45,738 nucleotides of DNA from Deltaproteobacteria bacterium (GCA_016234405.1 JACRCC010000087.1:1-45738), one strand, 5' to 3'. Positions 15,136-23,464 are shown, numbered from the stretch's first letter. Numbers and translations: made by a program. Notes: generated from the sequence alone by a model not told the origin.

Positions 15136-16092
15136 ATGACAATGCACAAGTTAGCCGAGGCTGCGGTGAGGCATTCGGCATATTCCAATGTCAGGCAAAC
15201 CGTTCTCGATCTTGTCGGGAACACCCCGCTCGTCAAGATAAACAGGATAACCAAAGACCTTCCGAAAGATGTCGAGGTCTACGCTAAACTTGAGTGCTTC
15301 AACCCCGGCGGTTCTGTAAAAGACAGGGCCGCGCTCCGAATGATTGAGGATGCGGAGAAGAGCGGCAGGCTCACCGTTGACAAGATAATATTGGACTCCA
15401 CCTCAGGCAACACGGGCATAGCGTACGCGTGGGTGGGAGCGGTAAAGGGCTACAAGGTGCGCCTTGTGGTGCCGGGCAACGCGAGCGAGGAGAGGAAGAA
15501 GATATTAAACGCATTCGGCGCAGAGGTGATATATTCAAACCCGCTCGAAGGGTCCGATGGCGCGATACGTCTCGCATGGAAGATATACGTGGAAAACCCG
15601 GACACGTATTGCAAGTTGGATCAGTACAACAACCCCTCGAACCCGCAGGCCCACTACGACACTACCGCTCCTGAGATTATCGAGCAGACCGAAGGCAGGG
15701 TTACGCACTTCGTGGCGTCCATAGGCACGGGCGGCACCATCATGGGCACCGGCAGGAGGCTCAAGGAATTCAACAAAGACATCCAAATTGCGGCAATTGA
15801 GCCGGACAGCGCTTTTCACGGGCTTGAAGGATTGAAGCACATGGCATCCTCGATAGTGCCGGGCATCTTCCACGAGAGCGAACTTGATTTAAAAGTGCCT
15901 GCGCCGACTGAGGAATCCTACGCAATGGTTAAGCGTCTTGCGCGGGAAGAGGGGATCCTCACCGGACAGTCTTCAGGGGCAGCGATGTGGGGCGCGTTTG
16001 AAATCGCAAAGAAGTTAAAAAAAGGCGTACTGGTGGTAATATTCCCGGACGGCGGAGACAAGTATCTGTCCACGCGGCTTTGGGAGTTGTAG
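15136..16092 (+). CDS. cysM: Cysteine synthase, CysM-like
   Basis: A 318-residue fold-type II PLP enzyme. The Schiff-base lysine is Lys62 in GGSVKDRAA, with the STSGNTG loop after it and a glycine-rich GTGGTIMGTGR phosphate site. Overall it resembles mycobacterial CysM, which joins O-phosphoserine with the thiocarboxylate of CysO, more than CysK, judging by LDQYNNPSNPQAHYDTT, LPGIF-like VPGIFHESELDL and the end GGDKYLSTRLWEL. The mycobacterial arginine that selects phosphoserine cannot be assigned with certainty without alignment. A sulfur carrier, JAMM protease and activating enzyme nearby support the thiocarboxylate route. The stop TAG belongs to a GTAGCTCAG repeat. Confidence 0.87.
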   Translation: MTMHKLAEAAVRHSAYSNVRQTVLDLVGNTPLVKINRITKDLPKDVEVYAKLECFNPGGSVKDRAALRMIEDAEKSGRLTVDKIILDSTSGNTGIAYAWVGAVKGYKVRLVVPGNASEERKKILNAFGAEVIYSNPLEGSDGAIRLAWKIYVENPDTYCKLDQYNNPSNPQAHYDTTAPEIIEQTEGRVTHFVASIGTGGTIMGTGRRLKEFNKDIQIAAIEPDSAFHGLEGLKHMASSIVPGIFHESELDLKVPAPTEESYAMVKRLAREEGILTGQSSGAAMWGAFEIAKKLKKGVLVVIFPDGGDKYLSTRLWEL

Positions 16093-16300
16093 CTCAGGGC
16101 CGTAGCTCAGGCCTTCAGCTCAGGGCCGTAGCTCAGGCCTTCAGGCCTGATAAAGTCAGACCTAAAGGTCTGAGCTACAAAGCCTGATAAAGTCAGACCG
16201 TAGCTCAGGGCCGTAGCTCAGGGCCGTAGCTCAGGCCTTCAGGCCTGATAAAGTCAGACCTAAAGGTCTGAGCTACAAAGGTAGATAAGGTTTGACCTAC
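16089..16300. repeat. Cluster of GTAGCTCAG repeat units
   Basis: At least six GTAGCTCAG starts are packed into 190 bases, with two nearly identical full units (16122-16181 and 16221-16276: ...GGCCTTCAGGCCTGATAAAG TCAGACCTAAAGGTCTGAGC TAC) and short fragments between. A last GTAG...CTAC dyad reaches 16300. The first TAG is the cysM stop. The cluster separates cysM from the JAMM gene. Confidence 0.9.
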
Positions 16301-16319
16301 AAAGATAAGGAGCAATACC

Positions 16320-16769
16320 ATGTTATTCAACATAACCGGCAGACCGCCGCTCTACATCGAGAAGGCGGCTTACGACGAGATGCTCCTCCACGCGAAAGAG
16401 GCCTACCCTCACGAGTGCTGCGGGGTCCTCGTGGGCAGCGGACTCAAGGACAAAAGGGTGTTTCAGTCCCACAGAGTCAAGAACACGAATACCGACCGCG
16501 CCAAGGACAGATACAACATAGACCCGGTCGAGATACACATCATTGACAGGTCTGCGCGGGCAGAGGGGCTCGACGTGCTCGGTTTTTACCATTCTCACCC
16601 CGACCACCCGGATAGACCCTCGGAGTATGACCGCGAATGGGGGCAGGTGGGTTACTCTTACGTCATCGTATCCGTCATGAACGGTAAGGATGTTTCTGTC
16701 AAGAGCTGGGTTATCGCCGACGAAAAAGACCCGTATAAGGAAGAAAAGATAAAGGTTACTGAACCGTGA
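16320..16769 (+). CDS. JAMM/MPN+ metalloprotease, Mec+-like
   Basis: A 149-residue protein of the prokaryotic JAB/MPN family. All zinc and catalytic residues are present: Glu32 (PHECCG), His91 and His93 in HSHPDHPDRPSEYD, Ser101 and Asp104. Mec+ of Mycobacterium releases cysteine from the CysO-cysteine adduct; QbsD and HcyD of other bacteria trim residues after the Gly-Gly of ubiquitin-like sulfur carriers. Because the carrier encoded at 14089 ends in Gly-Gly-Phe, this enzyme may do both jobs (inference). GATAAGGAGC before the ATG is the ribosome site. The gene is followed after 22 bases by the moeB-like gene. Confidence 0.88.
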   Translation: MLFNITGRPPLYIEKAAYDEMLLHAKEAYPHECCGVLVGSGLKDKRVFQSHRVKNTNTDRAKDRYNIDPVEIHIIDRSARAEGLDVLGFYHSHPDHPDRPSEYDREWGQVGYSYVIVSVMNGKDVSVKSWVIADEKDPYKEEKIKVTEP

Positions 16770-16791
16770 CCGTTAATGGGAGAGTGTTCAA

Positions 16792-17616
16792 ATGGACTTC
16801 ACCGATGAGCAGATAGAGCGGTATTCAAGGCACATAATCCTGCCCGAAATCGGCGGCAGGGGTCAGGCCAAACTTTTAAAGAGCAAGGTCTTCGTGCTCG
16901 GCGCCGGAGGGCTTGGCTCTCCGGCGCTCCTCTACCTTGCGGCCGCCGGGGTGGGCGCCATCGGCGTGGCCGACGGGGATTGCGTGGATATCAGCAACCT
17001 CCAGCGCCAGATAATCCACAATAACGAAAGTATCGGCAAGCCAAAGGTCTTTTCCGCAAAGGAGTCAATAGAAAAAATAAATCCCGACGTAAAGGTAATG
17101 GCCTTGCACGGACGCCTGACGGTAGAGAATATCCGCGAGGTCATACGCGATTACGACGTGGCGCTTGACGGCAGCGATAATTTTCCGACTCGTTTTTTGA
17201 TGAACGACGCGGCCTTCTTCGAGCAAAAGACCCTCGTATCCGGGAGCATGTTCAGGTTCGACGGGCAGGTCTCGGTCTTCAAACCCCACAAGGGGTATCC
17301 GTGCTACAGGTGCCTGTATCCTGAGCCGCCTCCAAATGGGCTTGTGCCGAGTTGTCAGGAGGCAGGGGTTCTCGGCGCGCTTGCGGGAGTCATTGGGGTT
17401 TTGCAGGCAGTGGAGGCAATAAAAGAAATACTCGGCATCGGCGACACCCTTGCGGGAAATCTTTTGGTCTTCGACGCGCTCAAGATGTCCTTCAGAAAAG
17501 TTAAGGTGGGGAAAGACCCTGAGTGCGCGCTTTGCGGCCCGTCCGCCTCGATAAAGGAACTGAAGGCGTATGAAGAAGAGGCCTGCGAGCTCCGCGCATC
17601 CAAGTGCGAGATGTAG
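16792..17616 (+). CDS. moeB: MoeB/ThiF-like E1 activating enzyme
   Basis: A 274-residue adenylating enzyme of the E1-like family. The nucleotide loop GAGGLGSP starts at residue 37, DGDCVDISNLQRQ follows, and zinc is bound by Cys171/Cys174 (CYRC) and Cys245/Cys248 (CALC). Cys188 in PSCQEAGVLG corresponds to the conserved cysteine of this family. There is no C-terminal rhodanese domain as in MoeZ, so sulfur must come from elsewhere, for instance TusA or sulfide. The likely substrate is the carrier encoded at 14089: adenylate its trimmed Gly-Gly and allow thiocarboxylate formation. The neighbourhood has no other thiamin or molybdopterin genes. Confidence 0.87.
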   Translation: MDFTDEQIERYSRHIILPEIGGRGQAKLLKSKVFVLGAGGLGSPALLYLAAAGVGAIGVADGDCVDISNLQRQIIHNNESIGKPKVFSAKESIEKINPDVKVMALHGRLTVENIREVIRDYDVALDGSDNFPTRFLMNDAAFFEQKTLVSGSMFRFDGQVSVFKPHKGYPCYRCLYPEPPPNGLVPSCQEAGVLGALAGVIGVLQAVEAIKEILGIGDTLAGNLLVFDALKMSFRKVKVGKDPECALCGPSASIKELKAYEEEACELRASKCEM

Positions 17617-17652
17617 CAGGCCGATCCACGCCGCTTGGCGCGGGTCGGCCTG
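17617..17652. repeat. Long GC-rich hairpin after the moeB stop
   Basis: CAGGCCGA (17617-17624) pairs with TCGGCCTG (17645-17652), with further pairing inside, starting at the base after the TAG stop. No T-run follows, so it may be a repeat or an RNA-stabilising stem and not a terminator. Confidence 0.55.
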
Positions 17653-17699
17653 AACAAGTTAAGGCGCACGGAGATTAACCAGCAGCAAAACAGCCGCCG

Positions 17700-18902
17700 A
17701 TGAAAAAAAAGAGCTACCTCGACAACCCGGCCACGCTCAAGATTGACCTGATGCTTAGGGGTCTTCGCATCGCCGACCCCTTAGTGAAGGCGTGGGCCTG
17801 CGGCGCAACGGGCATTGACATTATGCTGCCGGGACGCACCATCGCTAATATTCCGTGCTCCGAGGGTTTTACGGCGGCATCCCCTTACGCCATTAGGAAA
17901 AGGGGGGAGAGATATGCGATAACCGACGGCACAGGGGAGGTCGAGGTGAGCCTCGTTCCTCGGCCTAAGTTTTATGACGGAAAGACCTCCACCGGAGTGT
18001 CCTTCTCAAAGATAGCGCAGGTGCACGGCAGCCTCTTAGTCATAACGCCGTCTCCGGCGTGCGAGTTTTTTAACGCTAAGGTCGAGTGCAGGTACTGTGC
18101 CGGAAACTTCGACAGGACAGGCAAGGAAGACGCCGTATATACGGTTGAAGACGTGGTCGAGACCGTGGGCGCGGCCATTGCCGAGTTAGGCAGCCCAGTC
18201 GTGTATCTCTCCATCGGGTTTTCTCGGGACCCATCCGGAGGCATGGAGTTTTTAAGGCCATACCTTCAGGCGATAAAAAGGCATTACAACTGCCTTACGG
18301 CGGTAGAAGCCCTGCCGCCCAAGGACAATCATTGGATTGACGAGACCTACGCGATGGGCGCGGATTCGGCGCTCTACAACGTGGAGATTTATGACGAAGA
18401 ACTTTTCAAGATAATCTGCCCCGGGAGAGCGACCCTCATCGGGCGGAAGAGATATTTGGACGCCCTTGAATACGCGGCAAAGATATTTCCGAGCGGCACG
18501 GTCTCGTCGCATCTCATAGTCGGCCTTGAGCCGCCCGGCTCGACGTGCCAAGGGATTGATTTTCTGACGGGGATAGGCGTGGTGCCGGTGCTGCCCATAT
18601 ACAGGCCCACGACTAACAAGGCCTTGCGGATTGACCCGCTCACGACCGAGATAATAATCCCGGTTTACAAGCACCTCTACAAGGCCGTCAAAACGAAAGG
18701 GATAAACCTTAACTGGGTTAGGGACTTGAGCATGGTGACGACGCCCGTTGAGCTAAAGGGTCTTGTCGAGGGCGCGGGCAAAAACGTCTCGTTGGTGGAT
18801 ACCTTCTACGGGACGCGGCTCGGCAAAAAGGCCGCATGGGGGATGTCCACGCTTCGCAGAAAGTTAAGGGTCAAGGGGACGCACGGACAATCGGGACATT
18901 GA
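17700..18902 (+). CDS. Radical SAM-like protein with a CX8CX2C cysteine motif
   Basis: A 400-residue cytoplasmic protein. The cysteines Cys121, Cys130 and Cys133 in ACEFFNAKVECRYCAG are placed like a radical SAM cluster but spaced CX8CX2C, not the usual CX3CX2C. Downstream features of a TIM-barrel radical SAM enzyme are visible: VVYLSIGFSRDPSGGMEFLRP (a GGE-like strand and turn), NVEIYDEELFKIICPGRATL and a late HLIVGLEPPGST. The substrate is unknown. It lies between the thiocarboxylate genes and the anion transporter, all on one strand, so a role in sulfur metabolism or cofactor formation is possible. The basic C-terminal tail runs into GGGACATT-type intergenic sequence. Confidence 0.7.
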   Translation: MKKKSYLDNPATLKIDLMLRGLRIADPLVKAWACGATGIDIMLPGRTIANIPCSEGFTAASPYAIRKRGERYAITDGTGEVEVSLVPRPKFYDGKTSTGVSFSKIAQVHGSLLVITPSPACEFFNAKVECRYCAGNFDRTGKEDAVYTVEDVVETVGAAIAELGSPVVYLSIGFSRDPSGGMEFLRPYLQAIKRHYNCLTAVEALPPKDNHWIDETYAMGADSALYNVEIYDEELFKIICPGRATLIGRKRYLDALEYAAKIFPSGTVSSHLIVGLEPPGSTCQGIDFLTGIGVVPVLPIYRPTTNKALRIDPLTTEIIIPVYKHLYKAVKTKGINLNWVRDLSMVTTPVELKGLVEGAGKNVSLVDTFYGTRLGKKAAWGMSTLRRKLRVKGTHGQSGH

Positions 18903-18920
18903 GATTAGCGGAGACTTTCA

Positions 18921-20354
18921 ATGACAGTCGAAATAGACACGCGGCCCTTGTGGCTTATAATCGCGTTGAGGGCTTTGAGGCCCATTTTTTTTGCCGCGCT
19001 CTTAGTCCTTTTTATCGCGCTCCTCTATATGCCCGCGCCCGCCGGCCTATCGCCGGAAGGCCAGAAGGCCATAGCCATATTTGCGGTATGCTTCATCCTA
19101 TGGATTTCCAACGCCCTGCCGCTCGCCATAACGTCCCTATTCGCAATAGTGCTTGTGCCGCTCTTCGGCGTCCTTTCCAAGAGGGAGACCTACGCCCTTT
19201 TCGGCAACGAGGCGGTATTTTTCATCCTTGGGGCGTTTATCCTCGCCGGGGCCGTCATGCACTCGGGACTTTCCACGAGGGTCGCGCTTACCATAATGGA
19301 CAGGTTCGGGGCATCCCCGAAAAGGCTCATATTGAGCATATTCCTCCTTGCCGCCGCGCTTTCGTTTTTGATGTCAGAGCACGCGGTTGCGGCCATGCTC
19401 TTTCCAATCGTATTTGAAATATCCAAGGGCCTAAACTTGAAGCCCGGCGCGTCCAACTACGGGAAACTCCTTTTTTTCTCCCTTGCGTGGGGCTGCGTGA
19501 TAGGCGGCGTGGCGACGTTTCTTGGGGGCGCGAGAGTGCCGCTGGCCATCGGCATTCTCAAAGAGACGACCGGCAAGACGATAGAGTTTAGCGATTACAT
19601 CATAGCGGTCTTTCCCATAGTCATAGCGCTGCTCTTTGCCGGGTATTTCATCATGACGTATTTTTTTCCGATAGACGTTACGGACATTGACAAGGCGCAC
19701 AACGTGCTGGGGAAACGCATAAAGACGCTCGGAAAGATAACGTACATGGAATATGCGGTGGGGGTGGTGATGCTCGTTACCATATTGGCGTGGGTATTCC
19801 TCGGCAAGCGATTCGGGCTTGCGGGCATCGCGCTCTCATCGGTCGTGGCCCTTTTCGTCTTGAGGCTCGTGCGATGGAAAGATATCGAAGAATACGTCAA
19901 CTGGGGTATAATATTGATGTATGGAGGGGCGATAATACTCGGGGCCGCGCTCGATAAAAGCGGCGCAGCGTCGTGGCTCGTAAATTCGATAATGGGCGGA
20001 TGGTCGGACAGTCCGGTCGTCGTATTCGCGCTCTTATCGCTCCTCACCATCGCGCTCACCGAGGCGATGAGCAACGCGGCCGTCATAGTAATACTCCTGC
20101 CGGTAAGCATCGGGCTGGCGGATAAGCTCTCGATTGACCCGGCGGCCATGACCTATGCCATCGCGGTTCCGGCGGGACTCGCGTTCATGTTCCCGATGTC
20201 AACGCCCGCAAACGCGATAGCCGTGTCGTCCAACTACATAAGCGTCAGGGACATGGCAAAGGGCGGGTTCATCATGTGCGTATTGTCGTGGCTCGTCTTT
20301 AACCTCGCCGCCGCGTTTTATTGGCCGCTTATTGGCATGGGGTATCTGAAATGA
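18921..20354 (+). CDS. SLC13/DASS-type anion:sodium symporter
   Basis: A 477-residue polytopic inner-membrane protein with about 11-12 hydrophobic segments, in the SLC13/DASS (CitT, SAC1-like) family. Family marks include ALPLAITSLFAIVLVPLFGVL near 65-85, NEAVFFILGAFILAGAVMHSG, and the second-half TEAMSNAAVIVILLPV with MSTPANAIA. The first SNT-type loop reads MSEHAVAAMLFP, so substrate binding may differ from dicarboxylate carriers. There are no TrkA-C domains. Sulfate is a likely substrate because APS reductase and ATP sulfurylase genes follow, but a dicarboxylate cannot be excluded. Its stop overlaps the next start (ATGA). Confidence 0.8.
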   Translation: MTVEIDTRPLWLIIALRALRPIFFAALLVLFIALLYMPAPAGLSPEGQKAIAIFAVCFILWISNALPLAITSLFAIVLVPLFGVLSKRETYALFGNEAVFFILGAFILAGAVMHSGLSTRVALTIMDRFGASPKRLILSIFLLAAALSFLMSEHAVAAMLFPIVFEISKGLNLKPGASNYGKLLFFSLAWGCVIGGVATFLGGARVPLAIGILKETTGKTIEFSDYIIAVFPIVIALLFAGYFIMTYFFPIDVTDIDKAHNVLGKRIKTLGKITYMEYAVGVVMLVTILAWVFLGKRFGLAGIALSSVVALFVLRLVRWKDIEEYVNWGIILMYGGAIILGAALDKSGAASWLVNSIMGGWSDSPVVVFALLSLLTIALTEAMSNAAVIVILLPVSIGLADKLSIDPAAMTYAIAVPAGLAFMFPMSTPANAIAVSSNYISVRDMAKGGFIMCVLSWLVFNLAAAFYWPLIGMGYLK

Positions 20355-20827
20355 AAAAAGCGCTGCTCGTGCTTTCCACTTCAGGCACGCCCGATAAGGT
20401 TATCGCGTATGCGGTTGACCGGGCAAAAAAAGACGGTCTGGGGCTTATCGCGCTCTACATCCTCGAGACCGGCCTTGCCACGAGCGTCTTCGACACCTTC
20501 AGCGATATAGGTTTCATCGGCGACAGACCCTCCGAGGAACTCTCTGAGGCGATAATGAAGGAGTACAGGCAGCGCGGATACGAGGAACTCGGCCGGGTGC
20601 AGGTAAAGGCAATGGAAGAGGCGGTGGATTACGACCCGGTCATGGAGCAGGGGGATTTCGTCGAGAAGACACTTGATGTCATAAGGGACAGGGATGTCTC
20701 GGTCGCCGTGCTCGTCCAGCGTAAAAAAAAGGATCTCTTCAAATACTTCAAAAGGTCTCACGCCGACGAGGTGAGGGAAAAGGCGGCCTGCGAGGTGGTA
20801 GTCTTCAACGAATCCTCTCCCCTATGA
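20351..20827 (+). CDS. UspA-like protein
   Basis: 158 residues from ATG 20351, which overlaps the transporter stop by four bases; an in-frame start at 20321 inside the transporter is unlikely. It has the alpha/beta start KKALLVLSTSGTPDKVIAYAVDRAKKDG and a C-terminal strand CEVVVFN typical of the Usp domain. The ATP-binding GxxGxxxS motif of UspA-type proteins is not clear, so nucleotide binding is uncertain. Translational coupling to the transporter suggests it regulates or senses transport. Its stop TGA lies within the TATGATGAACGCTTCC module of a repeat. Confidence 0.68.
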   Translation: MKKALLVLSTSGTPDKVIAYAVDRAKKDGLGLIALYILETGLATSVFDTFSDIGFIGDRPSEELSEAIMKEYRQRGYEELGRVQVKAMEEAVDYDPVMEQGDFVEKTLDVIRDRDVSVAVLVQRKKKDLFKYFKRSHADEVREKAACEVVVFNESSPL

Positions 20828-20957
20828 TGAACGCTTCCTTATCCCCCTCCCCCCTTGTGGGGGAGGGTAGGGTGGGGGCGGGAGAGGGCGGGGTGAGGAG
20901 GACGACGAAGGTTTGGACTCCGGCGCCCCGTAGCTCAGGGCTTTAGCCCTGATAGGT
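20823..20957. repeat. Partial composite element plus GTAGCTCAG half repeat before cysH
   Basis: ATGATGAACGCTTCCTTATC and the CCCCCTCCCC...GGGGGAGGG hairpin repeat the left part of the composite element at 12284. Then comes GACGACGAAGGTTTGGACTC (20901-20920), which duplicates the first codons of cysH. GTAGCTCAGGGCTTTAGCCC (20930-20949) follows. Confidence 0.8.
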
Positions 20958-20958
20958 A

Positions 20959-21657
20959 ATGGGAATGACGACAAAGGTTTGGACTCCTGAAGAATTGAAA
21001 GAAGTCGCCGTTGCGCTCGAGGGCAAGCCCCCCGAAGACGCGCTTAGGTGGTCAGTTGACAACTTCAAGAGAGACGAGTTCGCGCTCGCGTGCAGCTTCG
21101 CCGAGTGCGTTACCGTTGACATGCTCTTGAAGGTTAAGCCCGATGCGAGGGTTTTTTACCTTGACACGGGACTTCTTTTCAAGGAAACATATCAGGTCGT
21201 AAAAGAGGTGGAGCGTAAATACGGCATAATAGTTGAGCGATACGCCCCTGATATTGGGCTTGAGGAGATGGCCTCCAAACACGGCCCGGAACTCTGGAAG
21301 ACCAATCCCGACCTATGCTGCGACATAAGGAAGGTAAGGCCTCTAAAAAAAGTTCTCTCAACGCTCAAGCTCTGGATAACGGGGCTGCGTAGAGATGAAG
21401 CGCCGTCGCGGGGCACGGCGCCTATAGTCGGATGGGATGAGAAGTTCAATCTCATTAAGGTAAACCCCATAGCCGCATGGTCGCGCAAGCAGGTCTGGGA
21501 CTATGTCACGAAATACGGCGTTCCGTACAATAAGCTCCTCGACAAGGGTTACACGTCCATCGGCTGCGAGCCGTGCACGGGTTTGGCATCCTCGGATGAG
21601 CGCGGAGGCAGGTGGCCCGGACGCGCAAAGATCGAGTGCGGACTGCATGGAGGGTAA
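20959..21657 (+). CDS. cysH: Assimilatory APS reductase (CysH family)
   Basis: 232 residues. The PP-loop-like region is CSFAECVTVDMLL. The two cysteine pairs that bind the 4Fe-4S cluster of APS reductases are present: Cys120-Cys121 in LCCDIRKV and Cys203-x2-Cys206 in GCEPCT, plus the C-terminal redox cysteine in ECGLHGG. PAPS reductases of the E. coli type lack these pairs, so the substrate is most likely APS, reduced to sulfite with thioredoxin-type help. The start may be ATG 20959 or 20965. A 21-base near-copy of its first codons lies 66 bases upstream, across a repeat. Confidence 0.9.
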   Translation: MGMTTKVWTPEELKEVAVALEGKPPEDALRWSVDNFKRDEFALACSFAECVTVDMLLKVKPDARVFYLDTGLLFKETYQVVKEVERKYGIIVERYAPDIGLEEMASKHGPELWKTNPDLCCDIRKVRPLKKVLSTLKLWITGLRRDEAPSRGTAPIVGWDEKFNLIKVNPIAAWSRKQVWDYVTKYGVPYNKLLDKGYTSIGCEPCTGLASSDERGGRWPGRAKIECGLHGG

Positions 21658-21699
21658 TGCCCTCTTCGAGGTTTATTCAATAAACAGGAGGACACAAAG

Positions 21700-23412
21700 T
21701 TGACGACGATAATTGCGCCGCACGGCGGGGTTTTGAAGGATCTCATCGCGTCGGAGAAGAAGGCCGAGGCGTTGAAGACGGAGGCCATGGGATATGTCTC
21801 ATGGGATCTGACCGAGAGGCAGTTGTGGGACATAGAGATGCTTCTTTGCGGCGCGTTTTCGCCGCTTGAAGGTTTTCTCGGCAAGGACGATTACGCATCC
21901 GTCTTGAAGGACATGAGGCTTTCGGACGGCACGGTCTGGCCCGTGCCCATAACCCTCGACGTCAAGGAGGAGTTCGCGGAAAAATTAAAAACAGGGACTA
22001 AGATTGCGCTGCGCGACCACGAGGGGGTGCTGATCGCGGTTATGACGGTCGGCGACATCTGGAAGCCCGACAAGAAGGCCGAGGCTGAGCTTGTCTTAGG
22101 CTCCACGGATGACGCTCATCCGGGCGTGGATTATCTGCTCAACAGATCCAACCCCGTTTACATAGGCGGAAAACTGCAGGGCGTGGAGATGCCGAGACAT
22201 TATGATTTCAAATATCTCCGCAATACGCCAAAGGATTTAAGGGACAGGTTCAAAAAACTCGGTTGGACGCGCGTCGTTGCCTTTCAGACGCGAAACCCCA
22301 TGCACCGCGCCCATCAGGAGCTGACGTTCAGGGCCGCGCAGAAATCCGCCGCCAATCTCCTCATCCACCCCGTCGTCGGCATGACCAAGCCCGGAGACAT
22401 AGACCACTACTCGCGGATACGCTGCTACGAGTATCTGATAAAGCAGTATCCTGAGCAGACGACCATGCTGTCGCTCCTGCCGCTTGCGATGCGCATGGGC
22501 GGGCCGCGGGAATGCGTCTGGCACGCCATAATAAGAAAAAACTACGGCTGCACGCACTTTATCGTGGGCAGAAATCACGCTGACCCCGGCAACAACAAAA
22601 AGGGCGAGCCGTTTTACGGGCCTTTCGACGCTCAGGAACTCCTCGGAAAACTCCAATCGGAAATCGGCATCGAGATGGTCGCGTTTCCTGAGATGGTCTT
22701 CGTGCAGGAAAAGGCCGAGTATGTGCCGTCGTCCGAGGTCAATAAGGGCGACACGGTCTTGAATATCTCCGGCACGGAATTCAGGCGGCGCTTGGCCGAG
22801 GGTCTCGACATCCCGGAGTGGTTCTCATACAAAGAGGTGGTGAATGAATTGAGGCGCACGTATCCGCCCAAGCACAAACAGGGCTTTACCGTGTTTTTTA
22901 CCGGGCTGTCGGGTTCTGGGAAATCCACGGTAGCCAACGCCCTGATGGTTAAACTCATGGAGACTGGCGGCAGGAGGATAACCATCCTTGACGGGGACAT
23001 GGTGCGCAAAAATCTCTCAAGCGAGCTTGGTTTTTCGAGGGAGCACAGGGACTTGAATATCCAGCGCATCGGATTCGTGGCCTCCGAGATAACCAAACAC
23101 GGCGGCATTGCGATATGCTGCCCCATAGCCCCGTACAGCAAGACACGCAATGGCGTGAGGGATGTGGTCTCGCAGTCCGGCGGGTTCGTGGAGGTGCACG
23201 TCTCGACCTCCGTTGAAACCTGCGAGGGGCGCGACAGAAAGGGGCTTTACGCCAAGGCGCGGGCCGGGATTATAAAGGAGTTCACGGGGATAAGCGATCC
23301 GTACGAGGCGCCGGAAAACCCGGAGGTCGTGATAGACACGAAAGACTGCTCTCCGGACGAGGCCTCGCAGAGGATAATCTTGAAACTTGAGCAGATGGGT
23401 TATATTAAGTAG
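21700..23412 (+). CDS. sat-cysC: Bifunctional ATP sulfurylase / APS kinase
   Basis: 570 residues. Residues 1 to about 390 form a Sat-type ATP sulfurylase with QTRNPMHRAHQEL and VGRNHADPG; residues about 395-570 form an APS kinase with P-loop GLSGSGKST at 402-410, DGDMVRKNLSSELGFSREHR and IAPYSKTRN. Both active sites look complete. It makes APS from sulfate and can phosphorylate APS to PAPS. Since the CysH encoded upstream looks APS-specific, PAPS may serve sulfation or regulation. The start is TTG 21700 with AGGAGGA at 21686. A strong terminator after the stop closes the sulfur region. Confidence 0.92.
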   Translation: MTTIIAPHGGVLKDLIASEKKAEALKTEAMGYVSWDLTERQLWDIEMLLCGAFSPLEGFLGKDDYASVLKDMRLSDGTVWPVPITLDVKEEFAEKLKTGTKIALRDHEGVLIAVMTVGDIWKPDKKAEAELVLGSTDDAHPGVDYLLNRSNPVYIGGKLQGVEMPRHYDFKYLRNTPKDLRDRFKKLGWTRVVAFQTRNPMHRAHQELTFRAAQKSAANLLIHPVVGMTKPGDIDHYSRIRCYEYLIKQYPEQTTMLSLLPLAMRMGGPRECVWHAIIRKNYGCTHFIVGRNHADPGNNKKGEPFYGPFDAQELLGKLQSEIGIEMVAFPEMVFVQEKAEYVPSSEVNKGDTVLNISGTEFRRRLAEGLDIPEWFSYKEVVNELRRTYPPKHKQGFTVFFTGLSGSGKSTVANALMVKLMETGGRRITILDGDMVRKNLSSELGFSREHRDLNIQRIGFVASEITKHGGIAICCPIAPYSKTRNGVRDVVSQSGGFVEVHVSTSVETCEGRDRKGLYAKARAGIIKEFTGISDPYEAPENPEVVIDTKDCSPDEASQRIILKLEQMGYIK

Positions 23413-23429
23413 CGGACTTAAAGACATCA

Positions 23430-23464
23430 TGCGGCAGTGAAATCCACTGCCGCAGTTTTTTTTT
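23430..23464 (+). terminator. Rho-independent terminator of the sulfur operon
   Basis: TGCGGCAGTG (23430-23439) pairs perfectly with CACTGCCGCA (23445-23454), loop of five, followed by nine T (23456-23464). Confidence 0.93.

Noticed and set aside
16089-16300. Possible CRISPR array
   Set aside because: The repeated units are palindromic GTAGCTCAG elements of uneven length; there are no regular spacers of constant size and no cas genes.
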